Origin: Pseudomonas sp. SORT22
GTDB taxonomy: Bacteria; Pseudomonadota; Gammaproteobacteria; Pseudomonadales; Pseudomonadaceae
Assembly: GCF_018417635.1 (NCBI RefSeq)
Contig: NZ_CP071007.1
Coordinates: 4,898,501 to 4,962,500, forward strand
Direction: 5' to 3'
Length of the DNA: 64,000 bases
Shown here: piece by piece, positions 30,293 through 38,496 of the stretch
How positions within the stretch are numbered: the first letter of the stretch is position 1
Layout of the letters: each line of letters begins with the position of its first letter
The notes under the pieces: generated by a model
Told to the model about the DNA's origin: nothing
Seen by the model: only the letters and a program-made list of their open reading frames with translations
Database searches by the model: none
Program-made: the position numbers and the translations under genes

Positions 30293-30341
30293 ATCGCGGG
30301 GCAAGCCCGCTCCTACAGTAGGAGCGGGCTTGCCCCGCGAT
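30293..30341. repeat. Perfect 49-base palindrome (REP type), bidirectional terminator
   Basis: Two perfect 24-base arms (ATCGCGGGGCAAGCCCGCTC at the outer left) with a single central A. It is the common P. putida REP motif in inverted form. Position between two convergent stops, 5 bases after one and 6 bases before the other, suggests it ends transcription from both sides. Confidence 0.88.
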
Positions 30342-30347
30342 AGTCAA

Positions 30348-30908
30348 TCAGCGCCGAACCGGGCGCTTTTGCAGCTTGCGCTGCAAGGTCCGCCGGTGCA
30401 TGCCCAGGGCCCGGGCGGTGGCGGAGATATTGCCTTCATGTTCAGTCAGCACGCGCTGGATGTGTTCCCACTGCAGGCGGTCCACCGACATCGGGTTTTC
30501 CGGCACCAGGCTGTCGAGGTCGGCGTGCTCGGAAAGTAGCGCGGCCAGCACATCGTCGGCGTCGGCCGGCTTGCACAGGTAGTTGCAGGCACCGCGCTTG
30601 ATCGCCTCGACCGCGGTGGCGATGCTCGAGTAACCGGTGAGGATCACCACGCGCATTTCCGGGTCCAGCTCCAGCAGCTTGGGCAACAGTACCAGGCCCG
30701 AATCGCCATCCATCTTCAGGTCCAGCGTGGCATAGTCCGGCACGTCGTCCTGGGCGATTTTCAGGCCCTCTTCGGCAGAACCTGCGGTGCTCACGCGAAA
30801 GCCGCGGCGACTCATGGCCCGGGCCATTACCCGGGTAAAGGTAGCGTCGTCGTCAACCAGCAGCAGGTGCGGCAGCTCTTCGCCTTCAACCTGGATTTCA
30901 TCACTCAT
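30348..30908 (-). CDS. roxR: Redox response regulator RoxR (RegA/ActR family)
   Basis: A 186-residue response regulator: receiver domain with the acidic pocket VDDD and phospho-acceptor Asp63 in ATLDLKMDG, a short proline-poor linker, and a Fis-type HTH at the C-terminus (NISATARALGMHRRTLQRKLQKR). RoxR controls terminal oxidases, notably the cyanide-insensitive oxidase, in response to respiratory state. ATG at 30908 shares a base with the roxS stop (TGATG) and has AGGAG seven bases upstream. Confidence 0.95.
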   Translation of the reverse strand: MSDEIQVEGEELPHLLLVDDDATFTRVMARAMSRRGFRVSTAGSAEEGLKIAQDDVPDYATLDLKMDGDSGLVLLPKLLELDPEMRVVILTGYSSIATAVEAIKRGACNYLCKPADADDVLAALLSEHADLDSLVPENPMSVDRLQWEHIQRVLTEHEGNISATARALGMHRRTLQRKLQKRPVRR

Positions 30909-32164
30909 CACACATCTCCTCGCGCGTCACGCGGCAGGCGCAGCTCGGTGAGCGTACCGCCTTCTTCATGACTATAGAGTTTTACCGAGCCGCCAGCACG
31001 GGTCACGCTGGCCTTGCTCAAGAACAGGCCCAGGCCGAAGCCTTTGCCCTTGGTGGTAAAGAAGGGTTTGCCGATCGATTCGGCAATCGCTGCCGGCACG
31101 CCCGGGCCGTGGTCGCGGATACTGATCACCATGTCCTGAGCGTCCCAGTCCAGGCGCACTTCCAGGTCGTCCGGGCAAGCATCGGCGGCATTGTTCAACA
31201 GGTTCAGCAAGGCCTGGGTGAGGTCCGGCGGCGGCGCCAGGCGCGGCACATTGCCCTGGCCCAGGCGCTGGAAGCGGTAACTGGCCTCGGGGCGCATCAG
31301 GTGCCAGCGGTTGAGCGCTTCGTCGAGCCAGAAGGTCACTTCCTGGTTCTCGACCGCCAGGCGCCGGTTGGCTTCAGCAGCACGCACCAGGTTCTGCAGG
31401 GTCTCCTTGCACAGCTTGACCTGGTCCTGCAGCACCGCCAGGTCTTCCTGCAGCAGCGGGTCGCTGTGATCCTGGCGCATTTCCTTGATCAATACGCTCA
31501 TGGTCGCCAGGGGCGTGCCCAGCTCATGGGCAGCACCAGCGGCCTGGGTAGCCACGGCCAGCAGTTGCTGGTCGCGCAGGCCCTCCTCTCGGCGTTCGGC
31601 GCGCAGTTGCTCCTGGCGGCGCAACTCTTCGGCCATCTTCGCGGCGAAGAAGGTAATCACCGCAGCTGCCAGGGCGATACTCAGCCACATGCCGTAGACC
31701 TGCATCTTCTCCCGGGCCATGGGGAAGGTCTCGAGCGGATAGAACTGCACCAGCAGCAAGCTGTAGGCGGCCAGGGCAATACCGGAGAGGATCAGCGAAT
31801 AGACCCAGGGCAAGGTCACCGCGGCAATGGCCAGCGGCACCAGGTAATAGGACACGAAGGGGTTGGTCGAACCGCCCGAGTAATACAGCAAGGCACTGTG
31901 GATCAGCAGGTCACAGGCCAGCTGGAAGGCATATTCCAGCTCGGTGACCGGCAGGGTCAGGCGCAGGCGCAGGGCCGTGAACGCGCACAGCAGCATCGAC
32001 AGGCCGAGGGTGATGACCAGCGACAGCCACGGCAGCGGCAGCAGTTCGGTCCAGTAAGCGACACCGACCGAGCCGGCCTGGGCGGCAAGCACCAGGATGC
32101 GGATGAAGGTCAGGCGCCAGAGGTTCTGACGGGTTGCAGACAGCATTTGTACGGGGGCGAGCAT
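30908..32164 (-). CDS. roxS: Redox sensor histidine kinase RoxS
   Basis: A 418-residue inner-membrane kinase of the RegB/PrrB family with about six N-terminal membrane spans, then the H-box AAGAAHELGTPLATMS and the ATP-binding N and G boxes (NLLNNAADAC, DHGPGVP, GFGLGLFLSKA). It senses electron-transport status and phosphorylates RoxR. The start at 32164 (MLAPVQMLSATRQNLWRL) is preferred because AGGAGA lies just upstream; 26 further codons are open before it. Confidence 0.95.
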   Translation of the reverse strand: MLAPVQMLSATRQNLWRLTFIRILVLAAQAGSVGVAYWTELLPLPWLSLVITLGLSMLLCAFTALRLRLTLPVTELEYAFQLACDLLIHSALLYYSGGSTNPFVSYYLVPLAIAAVTLPWVYSLILSGIALAAYSLLLVQFYPLETFPMAREKMQVYGMWLSIALAAAVITFFAAKMAEELRRQEQLRAERREEGLRDQQLLAVATQAAGAAHELGTPLATMSVLIKEMRQDHSDPLLQEDLAVLQDQVKLCKETLQNLVRAAEANRRLAVENQEVTFWLDEALNRWHLMRPEASYRFQRLGQGNVPRLAPPPDLTQALLNLLNNAADACPDDLEVRLDWDAQDMVISIRDHGPGVPAAIAESIGKPFFTTKGKGFGLGLFLSKASVTRAGGSVKLYSHEEGGTLTELRLPRDARGDV

Positions 32165-32366
32165 GAGCTCTCCTGATGAGTGCTCCAGGCGAATCGTCGC
32201 GAGTATACCGAAGCTGCGGCCTGGTCTGCAGTGATGCGGCAAAGCGCCACACTTTTTTACATAACAATGATGGCCATTTTGAACCTCACTACACTGTTGC
32301 CAGTCTCATGGGCCAGCGTGCACTGCTTGTGTTCAGTGCCCGCGCCACACTTTCAAGGAGTCATAC

Positions 32367-33086
32367 ATGTCGATCACCCGCAGCAGCGCCGCCCTGGCGA
32401 TGGCCACCAGCTTGCTAGCCAGCCTTCCGGCCCTGGCCGATGAGGCCCCGCGCTACAACCAGATTTCGCTGCGCGCCGAAGTCAGCAAGGAAGTGGCCCG
32501 CGACCTGATGGTCGTGACCCTGTACAGCGAAGCGCAGAATACCGACCCGGGCAAGCTGGCCACTGAAATCACCGAGACCATGAACAAGGCGGTGAAACAG
32601 GCGCGCGAAGTCAAGGATGTGAAGATCAGCCAGGGCAGCCGCAACAGCTACCCGATCTACGACAACAAGGGCCAGAAGATCACCGGCTGGCGCGAACGCG
32701 CCGAGCTGCGCCTGGAAAGCGCCAACTTCCCGGCCCTGTCGCAACTCACCGGCACCCTGCTGCAGGACCTGAAAATGGGCGGCATGGACTTCTCCATCGC
32801 CCCGGCCACGCGCAAAACCAGCGAAGACGACCTGCTCAAGGATGCCGTCAACGCCTTCAAGGCCCGTGCCCAACTGGCCACCGAAGCCCTGGGCGGCAAA
32901 GGCTACAAAGTGGTCAACCTGAACCTCAACAGCAGCGGTTACCCGCATCCTTATGCCCGTAGCGCACCGATGATGATGAAAGCCGCCGGCATGGCCGCAG
33001 ACGCAGCGCCCGCTCCGGAAATCGAAGCCGGCACCACCGACGTGACCATGAGTGCCGATGGCACCATTGAAGTCCAGATGCAGTAA
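32367..33086 (+). CDS. SIMPL-domain (DUF541) periplasmic protein
   Basis: A 239-residue secreted protein with a signal peptide (cleavage after ALADE-type region, about residue 25) and one SIMPL domain (ISLRAEVSKEVARDLMVVTLYSE...). E. coli YggE of this family lessens oxidative stress; the exact activity is unknown. AAGGAG stands six bases before the ATG. It is divergent from roxS and lies before the peptide-uptake block. Confidence 0.9.
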   Translation: MSITRSSAALAMATSLLASLPALADEAPRYNQISLRAEVSKEVARDLMVVTLYSEAQNTDPGKLATEITETMNKAVKQAREVKDVKISQGSRNSYPIYDNKGQKITGWRERAELRLESANFPALSQLTGTLLQDLKMGGMDFSIAPATRKTSEDDLLKDAVNAFKARAQLATEALGGKGYKVVNLNLNSSGYPHPYARSAPMMMKAAGMAADAAPAPEIEAGTTDVTMSADGTIEVQMQ

Positions 33087-33400
33087 GCCGCGTTACTTTT
33101 CTGCTGGTTCGCGGCAGTTTCGGCTGTCGCGAACCCTGTTACTTGTAGCACCTCGCGCCCCAAATTAGTGCAAAGACTGACTCGATAGTGAGACAACGTC
33201 TTCGAAACAACCTGAAACACCCCCTCGCAAACGATCAACTCCGTAAAAAATTATACGGATGCGACATTCCTGTACGTTCGTCCCACTGTTTACCGTCACC
33301 CATCCCTTTGAGTGTTGCATTGGGTATGGGGCCTGCATAAGTATCCGCAGGTCGGCTCACAAGGCCCCCTCAAATCAAAAATGACAACAATGAGGCCACC
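33087..33400. other. Intergenic region before the first DppA-type gene
   Basis: Non-coding, 314 bases. It opens with an imperfect hairpin (GGTTCGCG...CGCGAACC, 33106-33135), a likely terminator of the SIMPL gene. An AT-rich segment with a small inverted repeat (CCGTA/TACGG, 33241-33258) follows and could be promoter-proximal. GAGG (33390s) precedes the next ATG. Confidence 0.5.
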
Positions 33401-35026
33401 ATGCTCAAACACGCGGTCATTCCGTTTCTGGTCGGCGCAGGCTTGCTAGCCGGCGCACCCTCCGCCCTTGCGGCGACTAACCTGGTGTTTTGCTCCGAAG
33501 GCAGCCCCGCGGGCTTCGACCCGGGCCAGTACACCACCGGAACCGACTTCGATGCCTCAGCCGAGACCGTCTTCAACCGCCTGAGCCAGTTCGAGCGTGG
33601 CGGCACCGCAGTGATCCCGGGCCTGGCGACCAGCTGGGACATTTCCGACGATGGCCTGACCTACACCTTCCACCTTCGCGAAGGGGTCAAGTTCCATACC
33701 ACCGAATTCTTCAAGCCGACGCGCGCCTTCAATGCCGACGACGTGCTGTTCACCTTCAATCGGATGCTCGACAAGGACATGCCGTTTCGCAAGGCCTACC
33801 CTACCGAGTTCCCGTACTTCACCGACATGGGCATGGACAAGAACATCGCCAAGGTCGAAAAGCTCGACGAGCACACGGTCAAGTTCACCCTCAACGGCGT
33901 CGACGCTGCGTTCATCCAGAACCTGGCCATGAGCTTCGCCTCGATCCAGTCCGCCGAATACGCCGACCAGTTGCTCAAGCAGGGCAAGCCCGCCGACATC
34001 AACCAAAAGCCGATCGGCACCGGCCCGTTCGTGTTCAGCAAGTACCAGAAAGACGCGCAGATCCGCTTCAAGGGCAACAAGGACTACTGGAAGCCTGAGG
34101 ATGTGAAGATCGACAACCTGATCTTCGCCATCACCACCGACGCCTCGGTGCGCATGCAGAAGCTGAAAAAGAACGAGTGCCAGGTCACCCTGTTCCCGCG
34201 CCCGGCCGACATCGAGCCACTGAAAAACGACCCGAACCTGAAGATGCCTGACCAGGCCGGCTTCAACCTCGGCTACATCGCCTACAACGTGATGGACAAG
34301 ATCAAGGGCAGCAACGAGCCCAACCCGATGGCCCAGCTCAAGGTTCGCGAAGCGCTGGACATGGCGGTAAACAAGCAGCAGATCATCGACTCGGTGTACC
34401 AGGGCGCCGGCCAGCTGGCGGTCAACGCCATGCCGCCGACCCAGTGGTCCTACGACACCACCATCAAGGACGCCAAGTACGATCCCGAGAAGGCCAAGCA
34501 GCTGCTCAAGGAAGCCGGCATCAAGGAAGGCACCGAGATCAACCTCTGGGCCATGCCGGTGCAACGCCCGTACAACCCCAATGCCAAGCTGATGGCCGAG
34601 ATGCTGCAATCGGACTGGGCCAAGATCGGCATCAAGGCCAAGATCGTCAGCTACGAGTGGGGCGAGTACATCAAGCGCTCCAAGGGCGGCGAGAACGGCG
34701 CCATGCTGATTGGCTGGAGCGGTGACAACGGTGACCCGGACAACTGGCTGGGCACCCTGTTTGGCTGCGATGCCCTGGAAGGCAACAACTTCTCCAAGTG
34801 GTGCTACAAGCCGTACGACGACCTGGTCAAGCAAGCCAAGGCCACCTCCGACCAGGCCAAGCGCACCGAGCTGTACAAGCAAGCGCAACACATCCTCAAA
34901 GAACAGGTTCCGATGACACCCATCGCTCACTCGACGGTGTATCAACCTATGCGTTCAACCGTACAGGACTTCAAGATCAGCCCGTTTGGCTTGAACTCCT
35001 TCTATGGGGTCAGCGTGACCAAATAG
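33401..35026 (+). CDS. Peptide ABC transporter substrate-binding protein (DppA paralogue 1)
   Basis: A 541-residue periplasmic binding protein of SBP family 5, with a signal peptide (cleaved near SALAA, residue about 24). LVFCSEGSPAGFDPGQYTTG and the ligand-contacting DNGDPDNW motif match E. coli DppA. It is the first of three paralogues in this block and stands as its own unit, with non-coding gaps on both sides. Such paralogues in Pseudomonas feed one DppBCDF permease with different di- and tripeptides. Confidence 0.93.
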   Translation: MLKHAVIPFLVGAGLLAGAPSALAATNLVFCSEGSPAGFDPGQYTTGTDFDASAETVFNRLSQFERGGTAVIPGLATSWDISDDGLTYTFHLREGVKFHTTEFFKPTRAFNADDVLFTFNRMLDKDMPFRKAYPTEFPYFTDMGMDKNIAKVEKLDEHTVKFTLNGVDAAFIQNLAMSFASIQSAEYADQLLKQGKPADINQKPIGTGPFVFSKYQKDAQIRFKGNKDYWKPEDVKIDNLIFAITTDASVRMQKLKKNECQVTLFPRPADIEPLKNDPNLKMPDQAGFNLGYIAYNVMDKIKGSNEPNPMAQLKVREALDMAVNKQQIIDSVYQGAGQLAVNAMPPTQWSYDTTIKDAKYDPEKAKQLLKEAGIKEGTEINLWAMPVQRPYNPNAKLMAEMLQSDWAKIGIKAKIVSYEWGEYIKRSKGGENGAMLIGWSGDNGDPDNWLGTLFGCDALEGNNFSKWCYKPYDDLVKQAKATSDQAKRTELYKQAQHILKEQVPMTPIAHSTVYQPMRSTVQDFKISPFGLNSFYGVSVTK

Positions 35027-35040
35027 CAGCCATCTGGCTC

Positions 35041-35071
35041 GGCCCCGCGACGCCACACGGCAGCCGGGGCC
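35041..35071 (+). terminator. Possible terminator of DppA paralogue 1
   Basis: GGCCCCG/CGGGGCC form a seven-base stem around a 17-base loop 15 bases after the stop. There is no T-tract, so termination may be weak. Confidence 0.35.
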
Positions 35072-35256
35072 GCAGCCTGATGGCCTGGCAGGTCAGCCGC
35101 TAGCGCATCGACACGGAACCGTCGCACGCCCTATCGGATACCTCCTACACACCTCTGCGTAATCGCACCTATCTGCAGCGCTTTGATGGCTCTACCGTCA
35201 AGGGTGCAGCAGAGTCGGCGCGATTCGTATGGCTGTGCGCCATGGACCGCGAAAAA

Positions 35257-35264
35257 AACAACAA
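35257..35264 (+). promoter_or_regulatory. Hfq/Crc-type A-rich motif before DppA paralogue 2
   Basis: AACAACAA fits the AAnAAnAA motif bound by Hfq with Crc to repress translation under carbon catabolite repression in Pseudomonas. It lies 17 bases before the ATG, next to the GAGAGAAGGG ribosome binding region. Confidence 0.55.
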
Positions 35265-35280
35265 GAGAGAAGGGATCGTC

Positions 35281-36873
35281 ATGCGCCACACTCCAATCTA
35301 TGCAGCGCTGCTGGGCTTCGGCCTGCTCGCCCAGGCCCCTGCGGGCCTGGCCAAGAACCTGGTGTTCTGCTCCGAAGGCAGCCCCGGCGGTTTTGATACC
35401 GCCCAATACACCAGCGCCACCGACAACGACGCCGCCGAGCCGATCTACAACCGCCTGGTGGAATTCGAACGCGGCGCGACCGCCGTCAAACCGGCCCTGG
35501 CAAAAAGCTGGGAGGTGTCCGACGGCGGCCTGACCTACACCTTCCACCTGCGAGAAGGGGTCAAGTTCCACAGCAACAAGGATTTCACCCCCAGTCGCGA
35601 CTTCAACGCCGACGATGTGCTGTTCACCTTCAATCGCATGCTCGACCGCGAACACCCGTTTCGCAAGGCCTACCCCACCGAATTTCCCTACTTCGTCGGC
35701 ATGAGCCTGGACAAGAACATCGCCCGCATCGAAAAGACCGCGCCGATGACTGTGGTCTTCACCCTCAACAGCATTGATGCCGCCTTCGTGCAGAATCTGG
35801 CAATGAGTTTTGCCGCCGTACTCTCGGCCGAATACGCCGAGCAACTGATGACCTCCGGGCGCCCCAGCGACATCAACCAGAAGCCGATCGGCACTGGCCC
35901 GTTCGTGTTCCAGCGCTACCAGAAGGACTCGCAGATCCGCTACCGCGGCAACAAGGACTACTGGGACCCGAGCCAGGTGAAGATCGAGCAGTTGATCTTC
36001 TCGATCAACACCGACCCCTCGGTGCGCATCCAGAAACTGCGCAAGAACGAATGCCAGGTCACCCTGCATCCACGCCCGGCCGATCTCGATGCACTCAAGA
36101 GCGACCCCAAGCTGCAGGTCATCGAAAAACCCGGCTTCAACCTCGGCTACATCGCCTACAACGTTCAGCACAAACCCTTCGACCAGCTCGAAGTACGCCA
36201 GGCCATGGACATGGCGGTGAACAAGCCGGCCATCGTCAAGGCGGTGTACCAGGAGGCCGGGCAACTGGCGGTGGGCAGCATGCCGCCGACCCAGTGGTCC
36301 TACGACGACAGCATCAAGGATGCCGGCTACAACCCGCAAAAGGCCCGCGAACTGCTCAAGGCCGCCGGGGTCAAGGAAGGCACTGAAATCACCCTCTGGG
36401 CCATGCCCGTGCAACGCCCGTACAACCCCAACGCCAAGCTGATGGCCGAAATGCTCCAGGCCGACTGGGGCAAGGTCGGCCTCAAAGTGAAAATCGTCAG
36501 CTACGAGTGGGGCGAATATCTCAAGCGCACCAAGGACGGTGAACACGACATCTCGCTGATCGGCTGGACCGGCGACAACGGCGACCCGGACAACTGGCTG
36601 GGCACCCTGTACAGCTGTGACGCGATAGGCAGCAACAACTACTCCATGTGGTGCGACCCGCAGTACGACGCGCTGGTCAAGAAAGCCAAGACCATCACCG
36701 ACCGCGAGCAACGCACCCTGCTCTACCAGCAGGCGCAGCAGCGCCTCAGGCAACAGTTGCCCATCACCCCGATCGCCCACTCGACGGTCAACCAGCCGCT
36801 CAGTGCCAAGGTCGTGGATTTCAAGGTAAGCCCTTTCGGGCGCAACAACTTCTCAGGCGTCAGTACCGAATAA
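35281..36873 (+). CDS. Peptide ABC transporter substrate-binding protein (DppA paralogue 2)
   Basis: A 530-residue SBP family 5 protein, very similar to paralogue 1 throughout (LVFCSEGSPGGFDTAQYTSA, MPPTQWSYDDSIKDAGY, TGDNGDPDNWLGTLYSCDA). The ATG at 35281 gives a clean signal peptide MRHTPIYAALLGFGLLAQAP; 13 earlier in-frame codons contain the ribosome binding site and are unlikely to be translated. The porin gene follows after 171 bases. Confidence 0.93.
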   Translation: MRHTPIYAALLGFGLLAQAPAGLAKNLVFCSEGSPGGFDTAQYTSATDNDAAEPIYNRLVEFERGATAVKPALAKSWEVSDGGLTYTFHLREGVKFHSNKDFTPSRDFNADDVLFTFNRMLDREHPFRKAYPTEFPYFVGMSLDKNIARIEKTAPMTVVFTLNSIDAAFVQNLAMSFAAVLSAEYAEQLMTSGRPSDINQKPIGTGPFVFQRYQKDSQIRYRGNKDYWDPSQVKIEQLIFSINTDPSVRIQKLRKNECQVTLHPRPADLDALKSDPKLQVIEKPGFNLGYIAYNVQHKPFDQLEVRQAMDMAVNKPAIVKAVYQEAGQLAVGSMPPTQWSYDDSIKDAGYNPQKARELLKAAGVKEGTEITLWAMPVQRPYNPNAKLMAEMLQADWGKVGLKVKIVSYEWGEYLKRTKDGEHDISLIGWTGDNGDPDNWLGTLYSCDAIGSNNYSMWCDPQYDALVKKAKTITDREQRTLLYQQAQQRLRQQLPITPIAHSTVNQPLSAKVVDFKVSPFGRNNFSGVSTE

Positions 36874-37017
36874 AAAACCGCTTTCTCCCTCGGGGGCGTG
36901 CAGCGCCTTCGCGGGCGAACTCAGCCTGAATATGCCCGATTGCCTTGCAGCAAACGATTGCAAACCCTTGTTCCAACCGGCAAGACGCCCAGCTCACAAT
37001 GCCAGGCGGTAACTAAA

Positions 37018-37025
37018 AAGAAGAA
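37018..37025 (+). promoter_or_regulatory. Hfq/Crc-type A-rich motif before the porin gene
   Basis: AAGAAGAA, embedded in a longer A/G run at 37015-37032, lies just before the GGGAG ribosome binding site of the TTG-started porin gene. It fits the AAnAAnAA consensus of catabolite-repressed mRNAs. Confidence 0.5.
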
Positions 37026-37044
37026 AAGAAAAGGGAGCTTTACC

Positions 37045-38424
37045 TTGAGACGAACCCAAACCGCAGTACTGGCACTGTCCCTCAGTGGTCTGTCAGCCAT
37101 GGCCCAGGCCGAACCCGCCAGCCAGGACTATGTTCCGGTCAGCGTCAAAGCCACCAGCGCCCAGAGTGAAGCCAAGGGCTTCATCGAAGGCCAGAGCCTG
37201 TCCGGCTCGACCCGCAACTGGTATGGCCGCGAACGCGCCACCCGCGCACCGCTGTTCAAGTACTACAAGAGCGACGGCAGCCAGCACGACACCCACAGCC
37301 GTGACAACTGGGTGCAGGGCACCATCCTCAACTACACCTCGGGCTTTACCGAAGGTACCTTCGGCTTCAGCACCGAGGTCGCCGTCTACAACGCCATCGC
37401 CCTGGAGCGTGGCCGCGCGGCGGTGGCCGGGCCGAACAACCGCACCCTGACCCACAGCGACGGCGATGTCATCGGCCAGTGGAGCAAGATGGGCCTGGCC
37501 AACGTCAAGGCGCGGGTGTCCAACACCACCCTGACCGCCGGCCGCCAATCGATGGACACCCCGGTACTGGCCTACATCGGCAACCGCGCCTTGCCGTCGA
37601 GCTTCGAAGGTGTGAGCCTGCACAGCGAAGAATTCGACAACCTGTCGTTTGATGTCGGCACCTTCGACCGGCTCTCGAACCGGACCGAACAGGGCACCAG
37701 CAAATTCGTTGCCGAGTACGGTGATCGCGCCTTTTCAGCCGATCACGTCAACATTGCCGGTGTGAACTACCAGCCGCTGAAAAGCCTGAAAACCAGCTTC
37801 TACGTGTCCAACGTCGAAGACCTGTGGAACCAGTACTACTTCGGCGCCAGCCATGAGCTGGGCGACAGCGCGGTGCTGAGCCTGACCACCGGCCTGAACT
37901 ACTACAAGACCAAGGATGAAGGCCAAAGCAAGCTTGGCGACATCGACAACGACACCTACAGCCTGTCGTTCGGCCTGACCCACCAGGCCCACAACCTGAC
38001 CTTCTCCTACCAGCAGGTCAACGGTAACGAGTACTTCGACTACCTGCACGACACCAACGCGATCTTCCTGGCCAACTCCCTGCTTTCGGACTTCAACGGC
38101 CCGAACGAAAAATCGATGCAGATCGCCTACGTGCTGAACATGGCCCAGTACGGCGTGCCGGGCCTCAAGTTCAACCTCTATAACGCGCGCGGCTGGGGCA
38201 TCGACGGCACCCACTACACCGGCAGCGGCTACGACGTGCGTGGCCTGGACGGCGAGAACCACTACGAGTGGGGCATCGGCACCACCTATGCGGTGCAGAG
38301 CGGCTCGCTCAAGGACACCACCATTCGTGCCACCTACACCGCGCACCGGGCCAGCAAGGCCCAGATCGACGGTAGCCTGGACGAGCTGCGGATTGTCACC
38401 ACCATTCCCTTCAACTTCCTCTAG
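37045..38424 (+). CDS. opdP: OprD-family outer-membrane porin for di/tripeptides (OpdP/OpdD type)
   Basis: A 459-residue beta-barrel porin of the OprD family with a signal peptide (MRRTQTAVLALSLSGLSAMA) and the family's GFIEGQSLSGSTRNWYGRE motif; it ends in Phe-Leu. OpdP of P. aeruginosa takes up glycine-glutamate and similar peptides and sits in the same dpp locus. The start is a TTG at 37045, seven bases after GGGAG; no ATG fits the signal peptide. It lies between the second and third DppA paralogues. Confidence 0.88.
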   Translation: MRRTQTAVLALSLSGLSAMAQAEPASQDYVPVSVKATSAQSEAKGFIEGQSLSGSTRNWYGRERATRAPLFKYYKSDGSQHDTHSRDNWVQGTILNYTSGFTEGTFGFSTEVAVYNAIALERGRAAVAGPNNRTLTHSDGDVIGQWSKMGLANVKARVSNTTLTAGRQSMDTPVLAYIGNRALPSSFEGVSLHSEEFDNLSFDVGTFDRLSNRTEQGTSKFVAEYGDRAFSADHVNIAGVNYQPLKSLKTSFYVSNVEDLWNQYYFGASHELGDSAVLSLTTGLNYYKTKDEGQSKLGDIDNDTYSLSFGLTHQAHNLTFSYQQVNGNEYFDYLHDTNAIFLANSLLSDFNGPNEKSMQIAYVLNMAQYGVPGLKFNLYNARGWGIDGTHYTGSGYDVRGLDGENHYEWGIGTTYAVQSGSLKDTTIRATYTAHRASKAQIDGSLDELRIVTTIPFNFL

Positions 38425-38496
38425 AACGCGGTTTCCCGGTCGGTTCGCCGAATCGGCCGGGACGGCTACTCTGGTTAATCGATTGCAGGAGGTTTC

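Noticed and set aside
28260..30347. Prophage or pyocin island around the LexA box
   Set aside because: No integrase, tail, holin or attachment repeats; both flanks are ordinary chromosomal genes.
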